A stretch of 64,000 nt of DNA from Thermococcus siculi (lineage in GTDB: Archaea; Methanobacteriota_B; Thermococci; Thermococcales; Thermococcaceae), in NCBI RefSeq assembly GCF_002214505.1, contig NZ_CP015103.1, positions 1,054,001 to 1,118,000 on the forward strand, read 5' to 3'. Both the position numbers and the translations under genes were made by a program. Shown here one piece after another: positions 1 through 8,404 of the stretch. Position 1 is the stretch's first letter. Each line of letters begins with the position of its first letter. The notes beneath the pieces are model-generated. The model did not search any database and was not told the origin of the DNA. It saw only the letters and a list, made by a program, of their open reading frames with translations.

Positions 1-81
1 GAAGTTGGGGGCGTTGGAGTGCCCGACCGCCATCCCTGCAACGAGAGATGCCAGCACGTAGATCAGAAACCTCATCTCCAT
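1..81 (-). CDS. LysO-type exporter, second half (partial, runs off the window)
   Basis: The reading frame opens at 81 (or at 75) and continues to base 1 without a stop, giving a hydrophobic N-terminus that begins MEMRFLIYVLASLVAGM. It overlaps the stop of the upstream small membrane protein by about 10 bases, and a G-rich Shine-Dalgarno stretch lies just before the start. A hydrophobic protein directly after a short LysO N-terminal-like protein fits the LysO (DUF340) lysine exporter family, which in Thermococcales I believe is often two genes; that is recall, not something shown here. Only 27 codons are visible, so the family call rests mainly on the neighbour. Confidence 0.6.
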   Translation of the reverse strand, partial: MEMRFLIYVLASLVAGMAVGHSNAPNF

Positions 82-317
82 CCCCCCATCAGAAGGGCCA
101 TTCCAACGCTTCCGATTATTGTGAGGGCGGCGAAAACGAGGGAAGATACGAGGAGCCACCCGGCGTCTATTTTGATCTTCCCTGCCTCAACGCCCATGAA
201 GAATACCAGCAGGAGCAACGCGGCGCTCATGGGAAGGTCCGTGCTGAGCTTTTTCCCTCGCTTTCTGAGGAGGTATCCCACAAGAACGCCCGCCAGCAGG
301 GGGATGAATATGTTCAT
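72..317 (-). CDS. Small membrane protein, LysO/DUF340 N-terminal half
   Basis: An 81-residue protein, almost wholly hydrophobic, with about three membrane segments (roughly residues 2-16, 29-45 and 50-77) and a basic loop RKRGKK at 18-23. This matches the N-terminal domain of LysO-type lysine exporters, which in E. coli is fused to the larger second domain. The start at 317 has no Shine-Dalgarno sequence, but a TATA-like AGCTTTATTAA on the minus strand (about 338-350) would place transcription initiation at or next to the ATG, so the message is probably leaderless. It is translationally linked to the next frame by a short overlap. Lysine export is inferred from family only. Confidence 0.65.
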   Translation of the reverse strand: MNIFIPLLAGVLVGYLLRKRGKKLSTDLPMSAALLLLVFFMGVEAGKIKIDAGWLLVSSLVFAALTIIGSVGMALLMGGWR

Positions 318-465
318 GCAGCGAGATGGGTCTGAATGTTAATAAAGCTATCGAGGGGCTCGGAGGGTGTTCACGTCATCATTCGTGAGCCTTCAGTTTG
401 CTTGCTAATCGTCATCGCCCGCCGTGAGTTCGAAACCTCCCCCTTTTAAACCTGACCCGCAAGGC

Positions 466-478
466 CAAGGTTTTTATG
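466..478 (+). promoter_or_regulatory. Probable TATA/BRE of the alanine aminotransferase gene
   Basis: AAGGTTTTTATGA resembles the Thermococcus BRE plus TATA box. Initiation about 25 bases on would fall near 500, just before the ATG at 511, and would exclude the upstream GTG at 424. Confidence 0.5.
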
Positions 479-510
479 ATGAACCTTTCCTCATTCAAAT
501 GGTGGTTGAC

Positions 511-1710
511 ATGATCCGCGCATCGGAAAGGGCCATGGGAATTGAATATGCAATAAGGGATGTGGTTCTCCCCGCGAGGGAGCTGGAAAAGAAGGGGGTC
601 AAGGTCATAAGGCTAAACATAGGTGACCCCGGTCAGTATGACTTTCAGCCGCCGGAGCACATGAGGGAGGCCTACTGTAAGGCCATTCAGGAGGGCCACA
701 ACTACTACGGCCCCAGCGAGGGCCTGCCCGCTCTAAGGGAGGCCATCGTCCAGCGCGAGAGGAATAAGAATGGCGTTGACATAACCCCCGACGACGTCCG
801 CGTTACCGCCGCGGTTACCGAGGCGCTCCAGTTCATATTCGGCGCTCTCCTCAACCCCGGTGACAACATCCTCGTCCCCAGTCCTAGCTATCCGCCATAC
901 ACTGGTCTGGTCAAATTCTACGGGGGAATCCCGAACGAATACCTGACTGTTGAGGAAGATGGTTGGCAGCCGGATATCGACGACATCAGGAAGAAGATCA
1001 ACGAGAGAACCAGGGCCATAGCCGTCATAAACCCGAACAACCCGACGGGGGCACTCTACGAGAAGAAGACCATCAAGGCGCTCCTCGACCTGGCGGGTGA
1101 GTACGATCTTCCTGTCATAAGCGACGAGATATACGACCTCATGACCTACGAGGGCAAGCACGTCTCGCCCGGCTCTCTCACGAAGGACGTCCCCGTCATA
1201 GTTATGAACGGCCTCTCGAAGGTCTACTTCGCCACCGGCTGGCGCCTCGGCTACTTCTACTACGTCGACCCGGAGGACAAACTCGCTGAAGTGAGGGAAG
1301 CGATAGACAAGATGGCCAGGATAAGGATATGCCCGAACACGCCCGCCCAGTTCGCGGCGATAGCGGGCTTAACTGGCCCGATGGATTACCTCGACGAGTA
1401 CATGGCAAAGCTCAGGGAGAGGAGGGACTACATCTACAGGCGCCTCACGGAGATTCCGGGAATAAGCACCCAGAAGCCGCAGGGGGCGTTCTACATCTTC
1501 CCGAAGATCGAGGAGCGCTCCAGGTGGAAGAGCGACAAGGAGTTCGTGCTCGACGCCCTCAACGAGGCCCATGTTCTCTTCGTCCACGGTTCGGGCTTTG
1601 GGTACGCGGGTGAGTGGCACTTCCGCATAGTCTTCCTGCCTCCGGTTGAGATCCTCGAGGAGGCCATGGACAGCTTCGAGGCCTTCATGAAGAAGAGGCT
1701 CGCCGGGTGA
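511..1710 (+). CDS. Alanine aminotransferase (class I/II PLP enzyme)
   Basis: A 399-residue aspartate-aminotransferase fold protein that should interconvert alanine and 2-oxoglutarate with pyruvate and glutamate, a main redox outlet in sugar- and peptide-fermenting Thermococcales. Visible motifs: substrate region LNIGDPGQYDF near the N-terminus, NPNNPTG in the middle, and the PLP lysine in NGLSKVYFATGWRLGY. The frame is open from a GTG at 424, but a BRE/TATA-like stretch AAGGTTTTTATGA at about 466-478 lies inside that extension, and the P. furiosus enzyme as I recall it begins MIRAS. The ATG at 511, with GGTGG about six bases before it, is therefore chosen. It stands alone, with T-rich DNA after the stop. 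Substrate is inferred from similarity to the Pyrococcus enzyme. Confidence 0.88.
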   Translation: MIRASERAMGIEYAIRDVVLPARELEKKGVKVIRLNIGDPGQYDFQPPEHMREAYCKAIQEGHNYYGPSEGLPALREAIVQRERNKNGVDITPDDVRVTAAVTEALQFIFGALLNPGDNILVPSPSYPPYTGLVKFYGGIPNEYLTVEEDGWQPDIDDIRKKINERTRAIAVINPNNPTGALYEKKTIKALLDLAGEYDLPVISDEIYDLMTYEGKHVSPGSLTKDVPVIVMNGLSKVYFATGWRLGYFYYVDPEDKLAEVREAIDKMARIRICPNTPAQFAAIAGLTGPMDYLDEYMAKLRERRDYIYRRLTEIPGISTQKPQGAFYIFPKIEERSRWKSDKEFVLDALNEAHVLFVHGSGFGYAGEWHFRIVFLPPVEILEEAMDSFEAFMKKRLAG

Positions 1711-1769
1711 ACCGGCGTTTTCTCTGTCCCTTTTGCTCCCATTTTGCCGGTAAAGAAACAATCAGAGAA

Positions 1770-1973
1770 TCATCCGCCCGAGACGACCGGAATGACCTCC
1801 ACGTAGTCTCCATCTTTGACGTTCTCGTCCTCCAGCGCTACCCTTCCGTTGAGCTTTGCTATGGCGCTCTCCGTGTTGAACCCGACCTCGCGAAGCACAT
1901 CGGCGACCTTCATGCCCTTCCTCCACTCGATCTCCTTCTCAATGCCCCTTCCGAGAACCTTGACCCTGATCAT
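1770..1973 (-). CDS. MoaD/ThiS-like ubiquitin-fold protein (SAMP-like)
   Basis: A 67-residue beta-grasp protein ending in a Gly-Gly tail (VVSGG), the hallmark of MoaD, ThiS and archaeal SAMP proteins. These are adenylated by an E1-like enzyme at the terminal glycine and act as sulfur carriers (molybdopterin, thiamine, tRNA thiolation) or are conjugated to lysines. The start at 1973 follows GGTGG by six bases; a GTG at 1982 is possible but lies in the Shine-Dalgarno region. A TATA-like GTTTATAAAC lies at about 2003-2013. No molybdenum or thiamine gene is adjacent, so which role it plays cannot be told. It faces AlaAT tail to tail. Confidence 0.8.
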   Translation of the reverse strand: MIRVKVLGRGIEKEIEWRKGMKVADVLREVGFNTESAIAKLNGRVALEDENVKDGDYVEVIPVVSGG

Positions 1974-2127
1974 CTCTACCACCGGAGGCCATATCCCTCA
2001 CGGGTTTATAAACTGCACTGACCAATGGTGGGTTTTTCGTTCTTCGTCAAGCAGCCCCGTACCTCCACTCCGGACCGCCAAAAAACTTAAAAACCCTCCT
2101 CGGCTCATATAACCTGGGCATTGGAGT

Positions 2128-2213
2128 GCCGCGGTAGCCTAGCCTGGTAGGGCGCCGGCCTGCTAAGCCGGTGGGCGCTGCCCACAGGGGTTCAAATCCC
2201 CTCCGCGGCGCCA
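2128..2213 (+). tRNA. tRNA-Ser (anticodon GCT)
   Basis: The acceptor stem GCCGCGG (2128-2134) pairs with CCGCGGC (2203-2209), followed by G and encoded CCA. The anticodon stem CCGGC/GCCGG encloses loop CTGCTAA, anticodon GCT at 2162-2164. The long variable arm GTGGGCGCTGCCCAC is typical of serine tRNA. A TATA-like AACTTAAAAA lies about 35-40 bases upstream. Confidence 0.95.
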
Positions 2214-2233
2214 GAATCTTCTTGGGTTCAAAA

Positions 2234-2308
2234 GCCGGGATAGCCTAGAGGTGAGGCGGTGGACTGCAGATCCGCTTTACGGGGGTTCAAATCCCCCTCC
2301 CGGCTCCA
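2234..2308 (+). tRNA. tRNA-Cys (anticodon GCA)
   Basis: Acceptor stem GCCGGGA (2234-2240) pairs with TCCCGGC (2298-2304), with discriminator T and encoded CCA at 2306-2308. The anticodon loop CTGCAGA gives GCA at 2266-2268. It lies 20 bases after tRNA-Ser with no promoter of its own visible, so the two are probably co-transcribed. Confidence 0.95.
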
Positions 2309-2316
2309 TAACAGCC

Positions 2317-2520
2317 CTTTGCTACGCAAAGCGCTGGCGGAACGTTATTGGATGTTTTAGTTCGTTACTTTTGAGCGAATACGAGCTATTTTGGGTTGAC
2401 AACACCCATAACTGGAATTCATAGCGAGACGGTAAATTTCCAAGAAAATCCTGCTGAGAACAGTACTCTACCAAGAACCACGGACTCTGGTGGAACTTTG
2501 CATTGCAAAGCTTCGGCGCT
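2317..2520. repeat. Hairpin-bounded intergenic repeat downstream of tRNA-Cys
   Basis: The segment starts and ends with hairpins of the same stem, CTTTGC-N3-GCAAAG, at 2317-2331 and 2496-2510. Next to the right hairpin is a core (about 2470-2495) that, on the minus strand, reads TTCCACCAGAGTCCGTGG then TTCTTGG. The same core, with a few changes, recurs at 56026-56050 (TTCCATCAAAGTTCGTGG then TTCTTGG), also beside a short hairpin, near tRNA-Arg. No gene is credible here; the minus frame at 2322-2684 runs antisense into the next gene. Confidence 0.5.
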
Positions 2521-2553
2521 ACCCATAAATACTCCCCTGCATAGCTCCTTCTG

Positions 2554-3822
2554 ATGAGTGCCCCGGTGTTCAACTCGAAACTCTGTGCAATATGCAAGGG
2601 CAGGAAGCTCCTCTGCGGAAGGCCGACCTGCCCGATACTCGAGAGGTTCAGGGTAGCTCGCACTGTGGAGCAGAAGCTGAACAAGCGCCATCTCTTCGGA
2701 TCTTCGCCGCCGAGCGTCTTTGTCGGTGAGTACGGCTACCCAAAGGTCAGGATAGGCCCCCTCGTGCCTCCCATCGAGGGGAAAACCGACTACCTCGACA
2801 ACCCGCTCAAGTGGGAGGACAAGACGATAAGGGACATCCTCTACTACCGTTCGCTTTTGGTTATGGGAGAGACCAAGGCCGATATACACGTGAGGAAGAG
2901 CGGCAGGATCCTCGGCGAGGTTCAGGAGCTGGCGATGTCAATAAAGCCGGTTGACAGCGAGATACTCCTCAAGAGGAAGCCCGTCCTTAAGGTCCTTCCC
3001 AGCGAGTTTGCACCTCCCGTGGGGCCGAAGGCTGAACTTTTGGACTTTGAACTTACTGAGAACCCAAAAATCCCCCGCAGGACGGACTACGTTGTGAGCG
3101 ACGAGCTTAAAGCAGAGCAGGCGATAATGCGCCTCTACAACTGGGGCTTCGACGAGTACTACATCATAAGGCTCCTCTCCGCGGGACTGCTCGGCGTTGA
3201 CAAAAAGCTCGTTCCCACGCGCTGGAGCATAACCGCCGTCCAGGACACGATAGGCAAGAACCTCAGGCGCGAGATCCTCCACTATCCAGAGATAAACGAC
3301 TACGAGGTCTACTTCTACCGCTTCCTTGGGAACCGGTATGCAGTCCTGTTGATGCCGGAAAGCTATGCCTTTGAGCTGCTTGAGGTCTGGCTTAGGGGTT
3401 CTCTCTTCGGTGCCAGCGAACCGAGCGTAATCCACGACTACGAGGACTACCGCGGGAGGAAGGAGTACGTAAAGGAGACCGCTGGCGCGTATCACGCGGC
3501 TAGGCTGAGCGTGTTGGAGGCCCTCCGCGCGAGGAGGAGACAGGCCAGGATAGTGGTCTTCCGTGAGGTTACTCCGGAATACTACGCCCCCGTTGGCGTC
3601 TGGCAGATCCGCCTCGGCGTGAAGAAGGCGATGGGCAATCTGATAGGCCGCTTCGAGACCCTCAACGAGGCCCTGGATGCCATCAGGAGAAGGTTAGAGC
3701 ACCCGTTCGAGAGGTACCTCGAGAGGAGCTACGTCCTCGGAACCCTGGCGAGGCAGAAGACCCTTGACGAGTGGCTCGGAAAGAATATATACCGCCTCGG
3801 CGGAGAGAACCTAGGTGGATGA
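2554..3822 (+). CDS. NreA-family DNA repair protein
   Basis: A 422-residue protein of the archaeal Nre family (DUF650/DUF651), genetically linked to DNA damage tolerance in Haloferax and reported to act with PCNA. The N-terminus has a four-cysteine zinc site (CAIC then CGRPTC, residues about 11-26). The C-terminus carries QKTLDEWL, a PCNA-interacting (PIP-box) motif typical of the family. The start ATG has no Shine-Dalgarno sequence, but a TATA-like CCATAAATACT at about 2524-2534 would place initiation at the ATG, so the message is likely leaderless. Which enzymatic step it performs is not established. Confidence 0.85.
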   Translation: MSAPVFNSKLCAICKGRKLLCGRPTCPILERFRVARTVEQKLNKRHLFGSSPPSVFVGEYGYPKVRIGPLVPPIEGKTDYLDNPLKWEDKTIRDILYYRSLLVMGETKADIHVRKSGRILGEVQELAMSIKPVDSEILLKRKPVLKVLPSEFAPPVGPKAELLDFELTENPKIPRRTDYVVSDELKAEQAIMRLYNWGFDEYYIIRLLSAGLLGVDKKLVPTRWSITAVQDTIGKNLRREILHYPEINDYEVYFYRFLGNRYAVLLMPESYAFELLEVWLRGSLFGASEPSVIHDYEDYRGRKEYVKETAGAYHAARLSVLEALRARRRQARIVVFREVTPEYYAPVGVWQIRLGVKKAMGNLIGRFETLNEALDAIRRRLEHPFERYLERSYVLGTLARQKTLDEWLGKNIYRLGGENLGG

Positions 3823-3889
3823 CGAGCACTCCATCCCACTGAGGAAGTGATGAATGCACGTCAGGCCGACACCGATTGGAGGTCATAAA

Positions 3890-5014
3890 ATGAGGAAGAA
3901 GCTCGCCCTAATCAGCCTCGACGGCAACGGGGTCTATAACTTCGACCACATGCCCTTCCTGAACGAGCTTGCCGAAAGTGGGGAGTTTGCAGTCGTTGAT
4001 TCAATATTTCCCACACTCACAGACCTGGTTCACACGAGCGTCATGACGGGCGTCTGGCCGAAGGATCACGGTGTCGTCGAGAACGGCTACTACGACAGGC
4101 TGAGCGACAGGAAGGTTAACTTCTACGACTACGAGGTTGCGTTTAACCCCCATAAGGTCATAAAGGCTCCCACCATTGTGGACATCCTCAGGGGAAAAGG
4201 TGTCAGAACCGCCGCGGTGAGCGGCTACACCATGCCCCCCTTCAGCGGCACCGACGTGAGGATTTTCCCGCCCTTCTTTGCGAGCGATAAGATGTACCGG
4301 GGGCACGGCAGGGACTGGAGGAAAGACCTCTGGGTTCTCAATTCGGCGCTCTACCTCTACGAGGAGTGCAAGCCCGATCTGCTCCTCGTTCACTTCGCCT
4401 CGATCGACGGCATGCAGCACGACCACGGCCCGCTCAGCGAGGGGGCGATGAAGGCCGTTGAGACCGTCGATACCGCCGTAAGAACCCTCTGGGAGAGGCT
4501 GAAGGACGAGTACGCCTTCATAATCTTCGCGGACCACGGTCAGGAGGAGGTACACACGTGGGTGAACCTTAGGATTTACCTCAGGAAGCACGGGATCGAA
4601 ACGCTCAGGGTTTCTTCAGGTGGCGGCGTTCACGTTTACCTCAAAGACCCCAACCAGGGCGAGGAAGCCTTTGAAGTCCTCAGGAGGGCGCCCGGAGTTA
4701 GAGACGTCTTCTTCCGGGAGGAGCTTCCCCACCTGGACACCCCCAACAGCGGCGAGCTGGTGGTCTCGGCGAAGCCCGGCTACTGGTTCTGCTCCCACAG
4801 GATGTGCAAGGGCATAAAGGGCGTCAGCCACTGGGTTAAGGGAATGCACGGCTCGATGAACGAGCCGGTGGTGAAGGTACCTCTCATACTGTGGGGCTTT
4901 GAGAACGTTGAGCTTGAGGAGCCGAGCCTGATGGACATAGCTCCGACGGTTCTGAGCTTCTTTGGCGTTGAGAAGCCGGCCAATATGGTGGGGAAGAGCT
5001 TGCTGAAGAGCTGA
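3890..5014 (+). CDS. Alkaline-phosphatase-fold phosphodiesterase/nucleotide pyrophosphatase
   Basis: A 374-residue member of the type I phosphodiesterase/nucleotide pyrophosphatase branch of the alkaline phosphatase superfamily. Two-metal site motifs are visible in order: SLDGNG near the N-terminus, the nucleophile threonine in PTLTD, HFASIDGMQHDHG, ADHGQ, and GMHGS near the C-terminus. There is no signal peptide, so it should act in the cytoplasm. The ATG at 3890 follows a strong GGAGGT (3878-3883), so the longer frame from 3854 is rejected. The likely reaction is cleavage of a phosphate ester or diester; the substrate is unknown and the neighbours do not help. Confidence 0.8.
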   Translation: MRKKLALISLDGNGVYNFDHMPFLNELAESGEFAVVDSIFPTLTDLVHTSVMTGVWPKDHGVVENGYYDRLSDRKVNFYDYEVAFNPHKVIKAPTIVDILRGKGVRTAAVSGYTMPPFSGTDVRIFPPFFASDKMYRGHGRDWRKDLWVLNSALYLYEECKPDLLLVHFASIDGMQHDHGPLSEGAMKAVETVDTAVRTLWERLKDEYAFIIFADHGQEEVHTWVNLRIYLRKHGIETLRVSSGGGVHVYLKDPNQGEEAFEVLRRAPGVRDVFFREELPHLDTPNSGELVVSAKPGYWFCSHRMCKGIKGVSHWVKGMHGSMNEPVVKVPLILWGFENVELEEPSLMDIAPTVLSFFGVEKPANMVGKSLLKS

Positions 5015-5177
5015 ACGCCTTCGCATCACTGGGTTCTACAGCCAACGGTGTCTGTTGTGGTGAATAAACCCAATCTCGTAAATTGTAAACTGGAATCGGA
5101 TAGCTTAAATATGAATCCAAACTCATATATACTTTGGAAGCCTAAAACAGAGTGGGAATAACTCTTCTTAAATCGAT

Positions 5178-5191
5178 ATCTCCCGGGAGAT
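5178..5191 (+). promoter_or_regulatory. Perfect palindrome overlapping the ribosome binding site of the GMC gene
   Basis: ATCTCCCGGGAGAT is a 14-base perfect palindrome. Its right half supplies the Shine-Dalgarno bases (GGGAG) for the ATG at 5198. It could be a repressor site or an RNA fold that hides the ribosome site. TATA-like stretches lie upstream at about 5121-5135 (CTCATATATACTTTG) and 5165-5173. Confidence 0.4.
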
Positions 5192-5197
5192 GGTTTT

Positions 5198-6481
5198 ATG
5201 AAAAAGCACGCTGAGTATTTGGTTGTCGGTTCTGGGGCCGGTGGGGCCACCCTAGCGAGGGAGCTAAGCAGGGAGGGAAAGGACGTTCTAATCGTTGAGG
5301 CCGGAAAGTACGAGGGGCACGTTGGGACTTTCAGGGACTCGCTCAGGTACTTTGACACGACCGGTCACATGACCCCAAAGACTTCCAAGGAAGGAGTCAT
5401 CCTCTGGAGGACGATAATGGCCGGAGGCTCGACGGTTGTCTCATGCGCCAACGGGACGCGCTGCCTCCAGGAGGAGTTCAAGGATTTTGGGATAGGACTG
5501 GAAGATGAGTTCAGGGAGGCAGAGGAGGAGATGAAGATCGCCCCCACGCCGAAGAGCCTTCTGTCCGATGCATCGCTGAGAATGCTCGACGTTTCTGCGG
5601 AGCTGGGCTACAAAATGGAACCCATGCCGAAGTTCCTCGACTTTGCGAAGTGCATCCGGTGCGCCCAGTGCACGTTCGGCTGCCTCCAGAGCGCCAAATG
5701 GACTGCCCTCGACTACCTCAACGACGCGGTTTCACACGGTGCCGAGGTGCTCTACGATACGGAAGTTAAGGAGGTCATTGCGGAGAGCGGAAAGGTTACT
5801 GGGGTCAGGGGGCATGGAAAGAGCGGATACGTGGAGATCGGGGCTGACAACGTTATCCTGGCAGCGGGGGCGCTGGCTACACCGGTTATCCTCCAGAACT
5901 CCGGAGTGGAAGGCGTCGGGGGCAACCTCTTCATTGACATGTTCGTGAACGTCTACGGGAAGGCTGAGGGACTGCACCAGACCAGGGAGCCGGCAATGGC
6001 GCTGGTAGACCACGAGTTCCACGACGAGAGGGGCTTCATCCTCTCCCCGTACATAAACACCAACAGGATGGTCAGGTTCATGGAGGCAGGCAGGAAGGGT
6101 TTCATGATGCCCACGGGCAAGCTCGTCGGTATGATGGTGAAGACCGCGGACGACTCCTCGGGCGGGGTCTACCCGAACGGGGACGTATCGAAGGCCGTGA
6201 CCAAGGACGACAGGAAGAGGATAGACGACGGGGTTTCCATTGCCGAGGAGATACTGAAGGGCATAGGTGCCAAAGAGAACTCTTTCGTCGTGTCCAAGCC
6301 GCAGGGGGCGCATGTCGGCGGCACCGCCGGTATTGGACGGGTCGTTGATGAGAACCTGGAGACGGAGATCAGAAACCTCTACGTCTGCGACGCGAGCGTC
6401 CTCCCAAAGGCTCCGGGAATGCCCCCGATACTGACGATAGTTGCACTGGCAAAGTGGCTCGGAAAAGCCCTTGCCCACTGA
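5198..6481 (+). CDS. GMC-type FAD-dependent oxidoreductase with a Cys cluster
   Basis: A 427-residue flavoprotein. The N-terminal dinucleotide-binding motif VVGSGAGGATLARELS and the C-terminal LYVCDASVLPKAPGMPPILT match the glucose-methanol-choline oxidoreductase family. It is shorter than typical GMC enzymes (500-600 residues). A Cys-rich segment CIRCAQCTFGC (about residues 152-162) spaced C-x2-C-x2-C-x3-C looks like a [4Fe-4S] ligand set, which would let the flavin pass electrons to an iron-sulfur centre rather than to oxygen, reasonable for an anaerobe. The substrate is unknown. It is flanked by an unrelated phosphodiesterase and, convergently, rps7, so it is a single-gene unit. Confidence 0.75.
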   Translation: MKKHAEYLVVGSGAGGATLARELSREGKDVLIVEAGKYEGHVGTFRDSLRYFDTTGHMTPKTSKEGVILWRTIMAGGSTVVSCANGTRCLQEEFKDFGIGLEDEFREAEEEMKIAPTPKSLLSDASLRMLDVSAELGYKMEPMPKFLDFAKCIRCAQCTFGCLQSAKWTALDYLNDAVSHGAEVLYDTEVKEVIAESGKVTGVRGHGKSGYVEIGADNVILAAGALATPVILQNSGVEGVGGNLFIDMFVNVYGKAEGLHQTREPAMALVDHEFHDERGFILSPYINTNRMVRFMEAGRKGFMMPTGKLVGMMVKTADDSSGGVYPNGDVSKAVTKDDRKRIDDGVSIAEEILKGIGAKENSFVVSKPQGAHVGGTAGIGRVVDENLETEIRNLYVCDASVLPKAPGMPPILTIVALAKWLGKALAH

Positions 6482-6540
6482 CATTTCAATTTTCCAGAAA
6501 AGCTGAACAAACGGAAATGGGGGAGAAAAGTCTCCAGTCC

Positions 6541-7188
6541 TCAGCGTGAGGACTGGGCGATCCTCTCGATCTCTTCCTTCTTGCTGTAAGCGAAGCTCTT
6601 CGGGTCCCTGTTGGCCGCGGCGATTATTTCCTCCGCGAGGGCCTGGGCGTAGCTGGTCTTGTTCCTGTAGCACTTGGCGCTGGCTCCAAGGGCGATGTTC
6701 TTGAGGGCTATGTCGAGCCTCCTGAGCGGGGCAACGTCGACCGCCATGTGGTACCTGATACCACCGAAGGCGATGGTGGTGGTGTCCTCCCTCGGGGCGG
6801 AGTTCTCGAGGGCCCTGACGAGAACCTGTATCGGGTTCTGCTTGGTGCGCCTCTCGATAATCATGAAGGCCTCCTTGACGACCTCGTAGGCCTTCATCTT
6901 CTTGCTCATGAGGGAGCGGTGCTCCCTTCTCATAAAGTGGCCGCCGACCTTGTGGCCGCTGGCACCGCTGCGCATGACCTTGTTAATGAGCCTCTCAACG
7001 ATGTGAACGTTAGCCTTTCCGAAGGACTTCTTGGCGTGCCTTCCGTGGGTGTGGGGGAGTATCCTGGGGTCGAGGTTGATGTAGGGCCTGAGTGACGGGT
7101 CGTTGACGACGACGTCCTCAACGCTCCACCTGCCCATGACCTTTATCTCCTTGGGCTGATAGAACCTCTCGGTAAGTGCCTTGGCCAT
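6541..7188 (-). CDS. rps7: 30S ribosomal protein S7
   Basis: A 215-residue archaeal uS7, which nucleates assembly of the 3' domain of 16S rRNA and lies at the exit site of the small subunit. Recognisable stretches include [31 protein letters not shown] and [12 protein letters not shown]. It is the last gene of the RNA polymerase-ribosomal operon, starting five bases after the rps12 stop with AGGTGA in front. Length and context are as expected for Thermococcales. Confidence 0.97.
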   Translation of the reverse strand: MAKALTERFYQPKEIKVMGRWSVEDVVVNDPSLRPYINLDPRILPHTHGRHAKKSFGKANVHIVERLINKVMRSGASGHKVGGHFMRREHRSLMSKKMKAYEVVKEAFMIIERRTKQNPIQVLVRALENSAPREDTTTIAFGGIRYHMAVDVAPLRRLDIALKNIALGASAKCYRNKTSYAQALAEEIIAAANRDPKSFAYSKKEEIERIAQSSR

Positions 7189-7193
7189 TCACT

Positions 7194-7637
7194 TCACCTC
7201 CTCGGCTTCTCCTTCCTTCCCTTGACGAGCTCCTTGAGGGAAACCCTGTTGACCTTGACGACCTTGTAGCGGATTCCCGGGATATCACCCATTGAACCAC
7301 CCTTAGGACCGCCGATTCCCTCGATGATGACCTCGTCGTGCTCGTCTATGTGGTTGATGGCACCGTCACCGGGGGTGAATGCGGTAACGACCTTACCGTT
7401 CTTGATGAGCTGAACACGAACTGCCTTACGCATAGCCGAGTTCGGCTGCTTTGCTTCAACCGCGATCTTCTCGAGGACTATTCCCTTCGCCTGCGGGGCT
7501 CCCTCGAGGGGGTCGCTCTTCTCCTTAAGGCGGAGAACTCTTCTCTTATAGCGGATGTCGCTCCAGCGGAACTTCTTCCTCTTGAGCTTGAGCTTTCTAC
7601 CGGCAAACTCTCCATACGGGGCCTTCTTACCAGCCAT
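7194..7637 (-). CDS. rps12: 30S ribosomal protein S12
   Basis: A 147-residue uS12, part of the decoding centre. The conserved [20 protein letters not shown] and [11 protein letters not shown] segments are present. The start [11 protein letters not shown] at 7637 is preceded by GAGGTGAT; in-frame GTG and ATG codons further upstream (7646, 7643) lie in that ribosome site and are not used here. It follows nusA with an interval of about ten bases. Confidence 0.96.
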   Translation of the reverse strand: MAGKKAPYGEFAGRKLKLKRKKFRWSDIRYKRRVLRLKEKSDPLEGAPQAKGIVLEKIAVEAKQPNSAMRKAVRVQLIKNGKVVTAFTPGDGAINHIDEHDEVIIEGIGGPKGGSMGDIPGIRYKVVKVNRVSLKELVKGRKEKPRR

Positions 7638-7647
7638 GATCATCACC

Positions 7648-8390
<743 letters not shown>

Positions 8391-8404
8391 TACTCACACC
8401 TCCC

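Noticed and set aside
424-510. N-terminal extension of the alanine aminotransferase from a GTG at 424
   Set aside because: A TATA-like element lies inside it and the family begins at the ATG at 511.
2322-2684. Minus-strand frame of 120 codons next to tRNA-Cys
   Set aside because: It covers the hairpin repeat and the antisense of the Nre gene; the protein-like look comes from the repeat core.
5732-6673. Minus-strand frame of 313 codons
   Set aside because: It is antisense to the GMC gene and runs into rps7; it has no promoter or ribosome site and improbable composition.
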